A DNA stretch of 17,951 bases from an uncultured Collinsella sp. GTDB taxonomy: Bacteria > Actinomycetota > Coriobacteriia > Coriobacteriales > Coriobacteriaceae. Each line of letters starts with the position of its first letter. Position 1 is the stretch's first letter. The notes beneath the pieces are model-generated. The model did not search any database. It was not told where the DNA came from and saw only the letters and a program-made list of their open reading frames with translations. Position numbers and translations under genes: made by a program. This document shows positions 6,442 to 13,379 of this stretch, in pieces. The stretch spans positions 1 through 17,951 of the forward strand of contig CAUDCB010000025.1 of NCBI GenBank assembly GCA_958447915.1. Reading direction: 5' to 3'.

Positions 6442-7134
6442 ATGGAACAACACCAGCATTATCAGAGCCTGCAAGATCAGGCATACAGCGCATTGCGCTC
6501 CAAGATTATCTATGCCGAGCTCAAGCCCGGCACGCGTCTTTCGGCGATTGGCCTGGAAAAAGAGACGGGAATCGGGCGAACGCCCATTCGCGAGTCCTTT
6601 GTGCGTCTGCGCGAGCAGGAGCTGGTGGAAACGCGTCCCAAGAGCGGCACCTACGTCTCTAAGATCAGCATGGAGCGCGCCGAGAACGCTTGTTTCTTGC
6701 GCGAGAAACTCGAGAGAAGTGTGCTCATTAAATGCTGCTCTGCCGCCACGCCCGAGCAAAAGCATCGGCTCGGGCAGATTCTTGCCGAGTCTGAGTCGCT
6801 CGACCATAGCGAAACGCGTCGCTTTTTCGATCTGGACAACCTGTTCCATGAGACGTGTTTTGTGATTGCCGGTCGTCACATGTTGTGGGATTGGATGAAG
6901 AGCATCAACACGCATTTTGAGCGATACAACTGGTTGCGTATGGTGTCGCAGGATTTGGATTGGGAGCCGATTCGTCGACAGCATCGCCGGATTCTCGAGG
7001 CCATTAAGAGGGGCGATACCGACGCGGCGAGCTATCTGGCAGAGATACACCTGCACCTGATGCCCGAGGAACAGGGCCCGGTTATCGCCTTGTATCCCGA
7101 CTATTTCGAGCTGTCCAAAGACTCGTCTATCTAG
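6442..7134 (+). CDS. GntR family transcriptional regulator, FCD subfamily
   Basis: A 230-residue DNA-binding regulator. The winged helix-turn-helix spans about residues 8-75 (LKPGTRLSAIGLEKETGIGR, then PIRESFVRLREQELVETRP and GTYV). The C-terminal all-helical FCD domain carries the expected metal ligands: Asp132 and His136 in a D-x3-H pattern, His181 and His203. Such proteins sense small organic acids or similar metabolites, often with a bound divalent metal. The ribosome site is weak (GAGG about 11 bp before the ATG). It follows the flavoenzyme gene in the same direction with its own likely promoter, so control of that gene through the nested palindrome at 4189-4269 is plausible but inferred. 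Confidence 0.93.
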   Translation: MEQHQHYQSLQDQAYSALRSKIIYAELKPGTRLSAIGLEKETGIGRTPIRESFVRLREQELVETRPKSGTYVSKISMERAENACFLREKLERSVLIKCCSAATPEQKHRLGQILAESESLDHSETRRFFDLDNLFHETCFVIAGRHMLWDWMKSINTHFERYNWLRMVSQDLDWEPIRRQHRRILEAIKRGDTDAASYLAEIHLHLMPEEQGPVIALYPDYFELSKDSSI

Positions 7135-7150
7135 CCCATCATCGCATCTG

Positions 7151-7204
7151 CTCGAGACGCAAAACGATGCTGCTCACCTACAGCGTTTTGCAAGCGAGAT
7201 TTTT
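7151..7204 (+). terminator. Probable terminator after the GntR gene
   Basis: GCAAAACG (7159-7166) pairs with CGTTTTGC (7184-7191), flanked by CTCG (7151-7154) and CGAG (7195-7198) across an internal loop, and then a T-run (7200-7204). The 17-nt loop is large, so strength is uncertain. The two half-sites also resemble LacI-family half operators but are too far apart for one. Confidence 0.5.
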
Positions 7205-7258
7205 AAAAAAATGCCTAAAATGGCTCAGACTGCCGACAATTGGGAAACGGGGTGCGCT

Positions 7259-8281
7259 ATGGCGCAGATGAGAATCAAGGACATTGCCGCCGAGGCGGGC
7301 GTGAGCCCGGCCACGGTTTCGCGCTATCTCAATAACCGCCCCGGGCAGATGACCGAGGAAACCCGTGCCCGCATCGCGGCGGTCATCGAGCGCACCGGCT
7401 ATCGCCCGCGTGCCGCCGCGCGCAATCTGCGCAGCTCGCGTACCAACCTCATCGGCGTGATCTTGGCCGACATTGCTAACCCGTTCTCGAGCGCCATGCT
7501 CGAAGGGCTTTCCGCCAGCGCCGCCGCGCGCGGCTGCTCACTCATGACGGCCATTAGCGGCAATGATTCCGCCAAGGAAGCAGAGTCGCTCACCAGACTT
7601 ATCGATGCCGGCGTGGACGGCCTGGTCGTCAACACCTGCGGCGGCAATGACGAGGCGATCGCCGCGGCAGCGGGGCGCCTGCCCGTCGTGCTGCTCGACC
7701 GCGATATTGCCGCCGGCGGTGTCGATCTGGTGACCTCCAACAACCGTGAGCTGGTCGCCGGCCTGGTAGACGCCTTGGCTGTCGCGGGCAGCGAGCGCCT
7801 GTGCCTGCTCACCGAGGCAAGCGATGACAGCCCCGTGCGTCGCGAGCGCGCCGAGTCCTTTGCCGACGAGCTTTCGCGCCGCGGCCTTGCGGGCGAGGTC
7901 GTCACCCTGGCCGACGGTGGCGCCACGGGTGTCAGCCGCCTGGACGAGACCATCCGCGGCTATGCGGGTAAAAAGCTCGGCCTCATTGCCGTCAACGGCC
8001 TGGTCTTTCTGCGTCTGACCGAGGCACTGGCACAGTTGGGACCCTCGTTGCCGGCTGGCCTCAAGATTGCGACGTTTGACGATTACCCCTGGAACCACGT
8101 GCTCTTTGGCGGTGTGACCACGGCCGCGCAGGACACCCTCACCATTGCCGAGCGCGTAGTCGAGCGTCTGTCCGAACGCATCGACATCGTTACCACTACG
8201 GTGGGCGATGCCGCAAAGCTCGCCCCCAAGCGCATCGAGGTCCCCGGCCACATCGAACACCGCGCTTCGACCTCGCGCTAG
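7259..8281 (+). CDS. LacI family transcriptional regulator
   Basis: A 340-residue regulator. The N-terminal helix-turn-helix reads IKDIAAEAGVSPATVSRYL (6-24), with the hinge region near 45-60 and a periplasmic-binding-protein-like effector domain from about 62 (GVILADIANPFSSAMLEG onward) to near 330. Family length is normal. The chosen ATG is followed by the usual short leader; in-frame codons upstream at 7211 or downstream at 7268 are possible. The ligand is probably a sugar or sugar acid, by family. No sugar-use genes are next to it, so the target is unknown; it follows the GntR regulator by 124 bp. Confidence 0.93.
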   Translation: MAQMRIKDIAAEAGVSPATVSRYLNNRPGQMTEETRARIAAVIERTGYRPRAAARNLRSSRTNLIGVILADIANPFSSAMLEGLSASAAARGCSLMTAISGNDSAKEAESLTRLIDAGVDGLVVNTCGGNDEAIAAAAGRLPVVLLDRDIAAGGVDLVTSNNRELVAGLVDALAVAGSERLCLLTEASDDSPVRRERAESFADELSRRGLAGEVVTLADGGATGVSRLDETIRGYAGKKLGLIAVNGLVFLRLTEALAQLGPSLPAGLKIATFDDYPWNHVLFGGVTTAAQDTLTIAERVVERLSERIDIVTTTVGDAAKLAPKRIEVPGHIEHRASTSR

Positions 8282-8285
8282 TCTG

Positions 8286-8308
8286 TGTGATAATATATAG
8301 ACAATGTC
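8286..8308 (+). promoter_or_regulatory. Promoter with adjoining palindrome before the RelB-nucleotidyltransferase gene
   Basis: TGTGATAATAT (8286-8296) is an extended -10 element, and GACAATGTC (8300-8308) right after it is a 9-bp palindrome placed at the expected transcription start. Toxin-antitoxin promoters are usually repressed by their own RelB-type antitoxin, so this palindrome is a candidate operator. A strong AGGAGGT site follows. Confidence 0.5.
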
Positions 8309-8323
8309 ATACAGGAGGTATCC

Positions 8324-8818
8324 ATGGCTGCGTCTGTACTGAGTGTACGAGTGGACTCGTCAATTAAAGATTCATTTGCCGAGCTATGCGAAGAACTCGG
8401 CATGACTTCGTCTGTAGCGGTCAATATGTTTATGAGGCAAATGCTGCGCGAGCGCTCGCTGCCGTTTGTTCCTTCACTTGGCAAAAACTCTGCGAGCGAA
8501 AGCGCCGCGGCGGGCATTTTGGATACTGCTCAGATTGAGTCAGCTGTCCGTGAGGCGGCCAGCTCGATTCCCGCCATCAAAACCGTGATTCTTTTTGGTT
8601 CGTATGCCCGTGGCGAAGCGCGTGCCGATAGCGATATCGACTTACGTCTCGAAGTTGATCGCGAGCAGGGCTTTGGTCTTTTCGCGTTGTCGGCGTTTGG
8701 TGAGGCGGTGCGCAAAGAAACCGGGAGGCAGGTCGACCTCGTTTCGAGTGACGATCTTGATGACGATCTTGCCGCGGTAATCGAGCGCGAAGGAGTGATC
8801 ATTTATGATCGCGCGTAA
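8324..8818 (+). CDS. RelB/DinJ-type antitoxin domain fused to MntA-type nucleotidyltransferase
   Basis: A 164-residue two-domain protein. Residues 1 to about 50 match RelB/DinJ antitoxins (SVLSVRVDSSIKDSFAELC, then LGMTSSVAVNMFMRQM and LPFVPSL), a ribbon-helix-helix type DNA-binding fold. Residues 65-164 are a minimal nucleotidyltransferase with the exact GSX10DXD signature: Gly92-Ser93, ten residues, Asp104 and Asp106, and a later VDLV strand. In MNT-HEPN systems the nucleotidyltransferase (MntA) is the antitoxin that modifies and silences a HEPN RNase (HepT). Fusion would add operator binding to that enzyme, giving self-regulation. AGGAGGT precedes the ATG. The expected HEPN partner is not encoded downstream; only a start and 14 codons remain (8805-8849). 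The system may thus be an orphan antitoxin or act on a toxin elsewhere. Confidence 0.85.
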   Translation: MAASVLSVRVDSSIKDSFAELCEELGMTSSVAVNMFMRQMLRERSLPFVPSLGKNSASESAAAGILDTAQIESAVREAASSIPAIKTVILFGSYARGEARADSDIDLRLEVDREQGFGLFALSAFGEAVRKETGRQVDLVSSDDLDDDLAAVIEREGVIIYDRA

Positions 8819-8849
8819 GTCAGACGGCCTGTTCGCACACGTTTTTTGA
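8790..8849 (+). pseudogene. Translation start and 14-codon stub of a lost partner gene (probably HEPN toxin)
   Basis: AAGGAG (8790-8795) sits 9 bp before an ATG at 8805 that overlaps the end of the nucleotidyltransferase gene. The frame reads MIARKSDGLFAHVF and stops at 8847-8849. A strong ribosome site and overlapping start are what is expected for a cotranscribed second gene, and HEPN genes follow MntA genes this way. Loss of the rest by deletion or frameshift is inferred; a chance start codon cannot be excluded. Confidence 0.45.
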
Positions 8850-8863
8850 GCGCTTGATACGCT

Positions 8864-8879
8864 TTAACCCTGCGGAAAC
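8864..8879 (+). promoter_or_regulatory. GlnR-box-like site upstream of glnA
   Basis: TTAAC (8864-8868), six bases, then GAAAC (8875-8879) fits the actinobacterial GlnR half-box pattern GTNAC-n6-GAAAC with one mismatch. It overlaps where the -35 box should be for the -10 at 8887-8897, and no -35 consensus is present, as expected for an activator-dependent promoter. A GlnR-like regulator is encoded right after glnA. Only one of the two usual boxes is visible. Confidence 0.5.
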
Positions 8880-8886
8880 ATTTTTC

Positions 8887-8897
8887 TGCGATAGTAT
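8887..8897 (+). promoter_or_regulatory. Extended -10 box of the glnA promoter
   Basis: TGCGATAGTAT, identical to the box before the GntR gene, lies 47 bp before the glnA start codon and 7 bp after the GlnR-box-like site. Confidence 0.5.
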
Positions 8898-8944
8898 CTG
8901 CGATATAGACCAGTCGAAACCCGCCCGAAAGAAAGGGGAGCGAC

Positions 8945-10282
8945 ATGAACCAGCAGAACATCGATTACGTACTCCGCTCCGTAGAGCAGCGTGATATCCG
9001 CTTTGTGCGTCTGTGGTTTGTCGACATTCTCGGCCGCCTCAAGAACTTTGCCATTAGCCCCGAGGACCTCGAGGTCGCTTTTGAGGAGGGTATTGGCTTT
9101 GACGGCTCCGCCATCGAGGGCTTTGCCACGCCCGAGGAAGCCGACATGCTGGCGTTCCCCGATGCTTCGACCTTCCAGATCCTGCCGTGGCGCCCGAGCC
9201 ACAACGGCGTCGCCCGCGTGTTCTGCGACGTGTGCACTCCCGATCGCAAGCCGTTTGCCGGCGACCCGCGCGATGCCCTGCGCCGCATGTTCCGCAAGGC
9301 CGAGAAGGCTGGCTATCTGCTCAACGTGGGTGCCGAGCTGGAGTATTACTACTTCCCCGACGAGCACACCCCCGAGCCGCTCGACAACGTGGGCTACTTC
9401 GATCTTTCGGTGAGCGATGCCGCTCGCGACCTGCGCCGCAACACGGTCCTCACGCTCGAGAAGATGTCCGTGCCCGTGGAGTACACCTTCCACGCCGCCG
9501 GCCGCTCGCAGCACGGCATGAGCCTGCGTCACGCCGAGGCCCTGAGCATGTCCGACGCCATCACCACGGCAAAGCTCATCATTAAGCAACAGGCCTACGA
9601 GAGCGGTTGCCACGCCTCCTTTATGCCCAAGCCGTTGGCGGGCGAGGACGGCAGCGCTATGTTCCTGTGCCAGTCGCTATTCGACCACGACGGCAACAAC
9701 GTGTTTTGGGGCGAGGACGACGAGAAGTACCATCTCTCCGACGTCGCCAAGCACTACATGGCCGGCATCCTGGCGCACGCGCGCGAGATCAGCGCTATCA
9801 CCAACCCCACGGTCAACTCGTACAAGCGCATCACCACGGGCGGCGACTCCGTACCGCAGTACGCCACGTGGGGCCTGCGCAACCGCGCGAGTATGGTCCG
9901 CATCCCGGTCTACAAGCCCGGCAAGCAGCTGTCCACGCGCATCGAGCTGCGCAGTCCCGATCCCATGGCCAATCCGTACCTGGTCAACGCCGTTACGCTG
10001 GCAGCTGGTCTGGACGGCATCGAGCGCAAGCTGGAGCTCCCGCCCGAGGCAACGGCCGAGACGCTCAAGCTTACCGACCGCCAGATGCTCGAGGCTGGCT
10101 ACACGCCGCTGCCGCGCTCGCTCAAAGAGGCGCTCGACGTGTTTGAGGACTCGCAGTTTATGAAGGATGCCCTCGGTGAGCACATCCACAGCTTCTTCCT
10201 CAAAAAGAAGCGCGACGAGTGGCATAAGTTTGAGTCTACGATCACCGAGTGGGAGATCAAGCACTACCTGGCGAACTCCTAA
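8945..10282 (+). CDS. glnA: Type I glutamine synthetase homologue (GlnA2-like) with altered metal site
   Basis: A 445-residue member of the glutamine synthetase I family, closest by eye to actinobacterial GlnA2. Recognisable blocks are FVRLWFVDILGRLKNFAISP, GFDGSAIEGFATPEEADM, the ELEYY strand, GYFDLS, ASFMPKPL, NPTVNSYKR, NRASMVRIP and RIELRSPDPMANPYL. The protein has no Tyr adenylylation loop of the beta type. Glu131 and Glu133 and the R-x-E-x-R glutamate are kept. However, the HEVAPGQHE metal motif reads HAAGRSQHG, so the two glutamates become Ala184 and Gly191, the metal-binding His of GSGMH becomes Phe240, and the flap Glu becomes Asp301 within GGDSVP. Classical ATP-dependent glutamine formation is therefore doubtful. 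AAAGGGGAG precedes the ATG. It is followed after 50 bp, with no terminator, by a GlnR-like regulator. Family assignment is sure; activity is not. Confidence 0.9.
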   Translation: MNQQNIDYVLRSVEQRDIRFVRLWFVDILGRLKNFAISPEDLEVAFEEGIGFDGSAIEGFATPEEADMLAFPDASTFQILPWRPSHNGVARVFCDVCTPDRKPFAGDPRDALRRMFRKAEKAGYLLNVGAELEYYYFPDEHTPEPLDNVGYFDLSVSDAARDLRRNTVLTLEKMSVPVEYTFHAAGRSQHGMSLRHAEALSMSDAITTAKLIIKQQAYESGCHASFMPKPLAGEDGSAMFLCQSLFDHDGNNVFWGEDDEKYHLSDVAKHYMAGILAHAREISAITNPTVNSYKRITTGGDSVPQYATWGLRNRASMVRIPVYKPGKQLSTRIELRSPDPMANPYLVNAVTLAAGLDGIERKLELPPEATAETLKLTDRQMLEAGYTPLPRSLKEALDVFEDSQFMKDALGEHIHSFFLKKKRDEWHKFESTITEWEIKHYLANS

Positions 10283-10332
10283 TCGCGCTGGCTTGTTCCA
10301 GTACGATTGAGCTCATTTCTTTGGAGGCCGAT

Positions 10333-10995
10333 ATGTCCGAAAAGAGTGCCCTGTTCATGGCGCGCACGACGCGCTTCCACGAGTTTGCCCGCAGCTTGAC
10401 GACCACCCTGGGTGTCGAGGTGAGCTTGGCAACCCCCGATTCGCCGACTGCGGCGCACGACTTTGACCTGCTGATCCTCGATTCCGACGGCATCCGCAGC
10501 GACCGCATCGATCAGATTGCCAAGTGGCTTGACGATCGCGGCGGCGTTCCCATGTTGGTGATCGTTGACGACGAGGCGCTCGGTACCCTGCGTCTGCCCA
10601 ATCATACGCATGCCGACTTTGTGTGCCCCACGGCGACGCCCAACGAGCTCAAGGCTCGCGCGCAGCGCCTGATGGGCGAGGAGGAGACCGTCACCGCCGA
10701 CGATGTGCTCAACATCGACAACCTCGAGATTAACCTGGCCACCTACCAGGTGACACTCGACGATGAGCCCATCGACCTGACGCTGATGGAGTACTCGCTG
10801 CTGAGCTTTTTGGCGACGCATCCCAACCGCGCCTACAGCCGCGAAGTGCTGCTGCACCGCGTGTGGGGCTTTGAGTACTGCGGCGGCACGCGCACCGTCG
10901 ACGTGCACATCCGACGCATCCGCTCCAAGGTGGGCCCGCAGATCGCGGCACACATCACCACCGTCCGCGGCGTGGGCTATCTGTTTAAGGACTAG
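10333..10995 (+). CDS. GlnR-like orphan OmpR/PhoB-family regulator
   Basis: A 220-residue regulator with a degenerate receiver domain (about 1-110) and an OmpR-type winged helix (about 125-218). Blocks such as LDLTLMEYSLLSFLA-type core, HRVWGFEYCGGTRTVDVHI and TVRGVGYLFKD are strikingly like Streptomyces GlnR. In the receiver, Asp50 of LLILD is present, but the N-terminal acidic pair is absent and the usual Lys-Pro is Cys-Pro, so normal phosphorylation is unlikely, as in GlnR. No sensor kinase gene is adjacent. GGAGG lies 5 bp before the ATG at 10333; a longer frame from 10249 overlaps glnA and is unsupported. Cotranscription with glnA suggests control of nitrogen metabolism, including autoregulation through 8864-8879. 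Confidence 0.85.
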   Translation: MSEKSALFMARTTRFHEFARSLTTTLGVEVSLATPDSPTAAHDFDLLILDSDGIRSDRIDQIAKWLDDRGGVPMLVIVDDEALGTLRLPNHTHADFVCPTATPNELKARAQRLMGEEETVTADDVLNIDNLEINLATYQVTLDDEPIDLTLMEYSLLSFLATHPNRAYSREVLLHRVWGFEYCGGTRTVDVHIRRIRSKVGPQIAAHITTVRGVGYLFKD

Positions 10996-11017
10996 CAAGT
11001 AAATAGAGGGCAATGTG

Positions 11018-11048
11018 AGGGTACCGGAGATTTCACCAGTACCCTTTT
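11018..11048 (+). terminator. Terminator of the glnA-regulator transcript
   Basis: AGGGTAC (11018-11024) pairs with GTACCCT (11039-11045), extended inward by GG/CC across a C-A mismatch, followed by TTTT. It follows the regulator's stop codon by 22 bases and marks the left edge of the low-GC island. Confidence 0.75.
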
Positions 11049-11179
11049 CTCGTTTAGGGCGAAAAGAAGACCTTTCACCGATTAAAAGTGTGTCAGTAAA
11101 AACAATATCAAACGTATAACACTATCTAGCAAATATCATCTAGTTACCGTATCTCCCTACTGCACGGATGGAGGAGGAA

Positions 11180-12307
11180 ATGCGTTATTCGAGAAAGGTG
11201 ATTGTCGGATTCATAGTATTGCTTGCCGCCCTGATGTCTCCAAGGTTGGTTTTTGGAGACGACGACTTGGTTCGTGTCACACCGCAAATAGCTGTGGAGC
11301 AAGCGCAAGCTTTCTTTGATGACGTATCGGATGAGCCGGTGACCGCTTGTGACCCAGTAAAAATGGTGAATTCCGATGGGGAATCAATCGGGTATATCGT
11401 TCGTGCGAAGCGGGATGACGTTAACTATGGCTACGTCGTATTTGATTCAGAGCGATCTTGGTGGATCAGCGAATACTGCTTGGCTCCGAACGCTCTTTTA
11501 CCTATCGAGAGTGCAAGCGAAGAAATTGCACTCCTCGCATCCTCGGATAACGTCGTTGCGTTAAAGATTGACGAGCTAACTGTTGGCGTTGCCGACTTAG
11601 ATAAAAACATTGTTTTAGACGCAAGTGGAAAAAAAGTACCAAATAAATTGTCCTCGGGAGGCAATCGCAGCGGATCGCCGGAACATTTCGATGACGTTTT
11701 TGTATCTGCCAAGGATTTGTATAAACAGGGATATGTTGTTGATGCGAGCAAAACGGTTTCGGGAATAATAACGCCAACGCAAACAGAAGTTATCAAAGAA
11801 ACGGGGACTTATGCTTGCGCTGTTTCGGCAATGTTTGCAGTTAGCAGTCACTATGTGACTTTGAACCGCCTTAAATTGTCCGATTTATACTCGGAGCTTT
11901 GGAGGCTGTCGGGGACATGGGAAGAAGAAGAAAAGAAATATGATCAAGCGACTGGTCTGTACTTTACTCAAGGCAAGACTTCTCCTGACAAACCCGCTCC
12001 GGCCTTAAAGGAGTTTTGTGCAAGACGAGGCAAGGAGCTTGAGACGTCATTCGTTTGGTATCCGTCATGGGATTCCTTTAGGGTGAATACCGACTCGGGG
12101 AATCTGAGTATTTTCTCTGGAAGGCTCCGGTCAAATGGCAGCGGGCACGCAATGGCAGTTGTGGGCTACGTGGCAATGCATAACACATACTCGAATGCCA
12201 AGAAGTACCTGCTTGTTGTTTGGAATGGATGGACAAACCAGCTACAGTTTCTTCCATATGACGTATCAATTTACACGTCTCACGATGGCACATATTGCAA
12301 GGGTTGA
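11180..12307 (+). CDS. Secreted papain-fold cysteine peptidase (C39/C10-like)
   Basis: A 375-residue exported protein. It begins with a basic n-region and hydrophobic segment (MRYSRKVIVGFIVLLAALMS) ending in PRLVFG, a likely signal peptide. Residues about 30-110 resemble the propeptide or inhibitor-like region of streptopain-type peptidases (ending GYVVFD). The catalytic half shows Cys213 in TYACAVSAMFAV, His323 in SGHAMAVVGY and Asn349 in VWNGW, the Cys-His-Asn order of the papain fold. Substrate is unknown; bacteriocin processing, adhesion or immune evasion are possible. The ATG at 11180 is chosen because GGAGGAGG immediately precedes it; the in-frame ATG at 11168 overlaps that ribosome site. 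It heads a three-gene cluster with low GC. Confidence 0.7.
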   Translation: MRYSRKVIVGFIVLLAALMSPRLVFGDDDLVRVTPQIAVEQAQAFFDDVSDEPVTACDPVKMVNSDGESIGYIVRAKRDDVNYGYVVFDSERSWWISEYCLAPNALLPIESASEEIALLASSDNVVALKIDELTVGVADLDKNIVLDASGKKVPNKLSSGGNRSGSPEHFDDVFVSAKDLYKQGYVVDASKTVSGIITPTQTEVIKETGTYACAVSAMFAVSSHYVTLNRLKLSDLYSELWRLSGTWEEEEKKYDQATGLYFTQGKTSPDKPAPALKEFCARRGKELETSFVWYPSWDSFRVNTDSGNLSIFSGRLRSNGSGHAMAVVGYVAMHNTYSNAKKYLLVVWNGWTNQLQFLPYDVSIYTSHDGTYCKG

Positions 12308-12315
12308 TTGTACTC

Positions 12316-12672
12316 GTGAACGGCGACAAGTTCATTCGAAGGGCAATGCTCCTATTGGTGCTTTCCTTTGCTTTGCTCACCGCAGCGAACTTCTTTCTGT
12401 TAAGGGCGACTAATGGGGGAGAAAACGACACGGTTGTTGCAGTCGAGGTGCGCGCTCTATCGGATGTTCATAACGGGCAATTTGAGGCGCTTATGCCAAG
12501 TGGTTGCCGTAAGAGAATCGATATGCGCCGTAAGTCAAGTTCCGGATATGTCTCAGGGTTGAAAGCAGGTGATAAATGGATTCTAGTTTTTGTGGAAGAT
12601 AAGGAACTTGACGGGACTGTTCTATATCCCCATTCAGCCGAGAAAGTCAAATCAAGTAGACAAGGGGAATAA
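12316..12672 (+). CDS. Small membrane-anchored protein of unknown function
   Basis: A 118-residue protein not recognised. A hydrophobic helix (about 9-28, following a basic KFIRR) anchors it or serves as a signal, then NFFLLRATNGG leads to an exported domain of about 85 residues with alternating strand patterns (VVAVEVRAL, KWILVFVEDKEL, GTVLYPHS) and a single Cys. The start is uncertain: GTG at 12316 has AAGGG 12 bp upstream, while in-frame TTG codons at 12295 and 12304 overlap the preceding gene. It lies 8 bp after the peptidase gene and 3 bp before the next gene, so all three are almost surely one transcript. A role as partner or immunity factor of the peptidase is conjecture. Confidence 0.6.
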   Translation: MNGDKFIRRAMLLLVLSFALLTAANFFLLRATNGGENDTVVAVEVRALSDVHNGQFEALMPSGCRKRIDMRRKSSSGYVSGLKAGDKWILVFVEDKELDGTVLYPHSAEKVKSSRQGE

Positions 12673-12675
12673 AGA

Positions 12676-13260
12676 ATGATTGATAGAAAGCAGTTCTTAG
12701 GTCTGATGGCGGGGGCTCCTATTTTGATGCGAGCCGGGATGGCAGAAGCCGTGGAGTTGCCGGACGCTCAGAAGCGATTGACGCTCGTGGTCGACACGGT
12801 GGTCAGAGATGAAAATGGCAATGAAAAAACGCGAACAAGAAGCAGAGAGACTATTTTCACGCCAGAGAGCAAAACTGTGTCTGCCGACGCTATGGCCGGT
12901 GATGTCATAACAATCCAGAGGGAATCAGATGAAACGTTGCCGCTGCTTGCCAAGATTGAGCTCACAGTCGCTTATTATAACGATAAAACAGAAATTGAGA
13001 TTCGTTCCGGAAAGTACTCGATAGTCCAAACCGATCCGCTTGTGATGTACGCAAACGCTTGGTATGCGCTCATGCAGAAAGATAAATATGTGATGAACTA
13101 CTTCACAGAAAGCGAAGCATCATATGAAACGGGGTGGGGGCCAACGCCATACGATGCGGAGAAGGATAAGTGGACGTGCGGATCGGGTATGGGCGCGACG
13201 ATTACAGACTTTATTAACGATTCAACATATAGTTTTGCTATCGACTGCTATATCGAATAG
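12676..13260 (+). CDS. Exported protein of unknown function
   Basis: A 194-residue protein not recognised. Its start IDRKQFLGLMAGAPILMR and following AGMAEA resembles a Tat signal (RRxFL pattern) with Arg-Lys instead of Arg-Arg and an Ala-x-Ala cleavage site; a Sec signal is the alternative. The mature part is rich in beta-type alternation (RLTLVVDTVVRDENGN, KIELTVAYYNDKTEIEI) and ends with a segment rich in Gly, Trp and Asp and two Cys that could form a disulphide (WTCGSG, then AIDCYIE). AAGGGG lies upstream and it begins 3 bp after the previous stop codon. It may be a substrate or partner of the peptidase two genes upstream. Confidence 0.7.
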   Translation: MIDRKQFLGLMAGAPILMRAGMAEAVELPDAQKRLTLVVDTVVRDENGNEKTRTRSRETIFTPESKTVSADAMAGDVITIQRESDETLPLLAKIELTVAYYNDKTEIEIRSGKYSIVQTDPLVMYANAWYALMQKDKYVMNYFTESEASYETGWGPTPYDAEKDKWTCGSGMGATITDFINDSTYSFAIDCYIE

Positions 13261-13379
13261 ACATGACGGCATAAAACGAATTGGCCTATAAGCATGTCAT
13301 TACTTAAGCAAAGCTGAAATCTTGGCATCTAGTGCTCGGGACTGCCCAGCTTGGGGTACAACTCAACGTGAACAATGAT

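Larger units (their letters stand above)
11049..13379. other. Low-GC accessory island with three exported-protein genes
   Basis: The stretch between the terminators at 11018-11048 and 13380-13413 has clearly lower GC than its flanks. Hand counts of three 60-base lines gave 38, 43 and 53 percent, against 55 percent or more in flanking genes. It uses AT-rich codons such as AAA, ATA and AGA. It carries three same-strand genes with tight spacing and nothing else; 11049-11179 is AT-rich with a possible -10 TATAAC at 11115-11120. No integrase, transposase or flanking direct repeat was seen. Recent transfer is inferred from composition. Confidence 0.6.

Noticed and set aside
7159..7191. LacI-family operator before the LacI gene
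   Set aside because: The AAAACG and CGTTTT halves are 17 bases apart; a hairpin with following T-run explains them better.
11049..13379. Prophage or integrative element
   Set aside because: No integrase, transposase, phage gene or flanking direct repeat was found; only composition is unusual.
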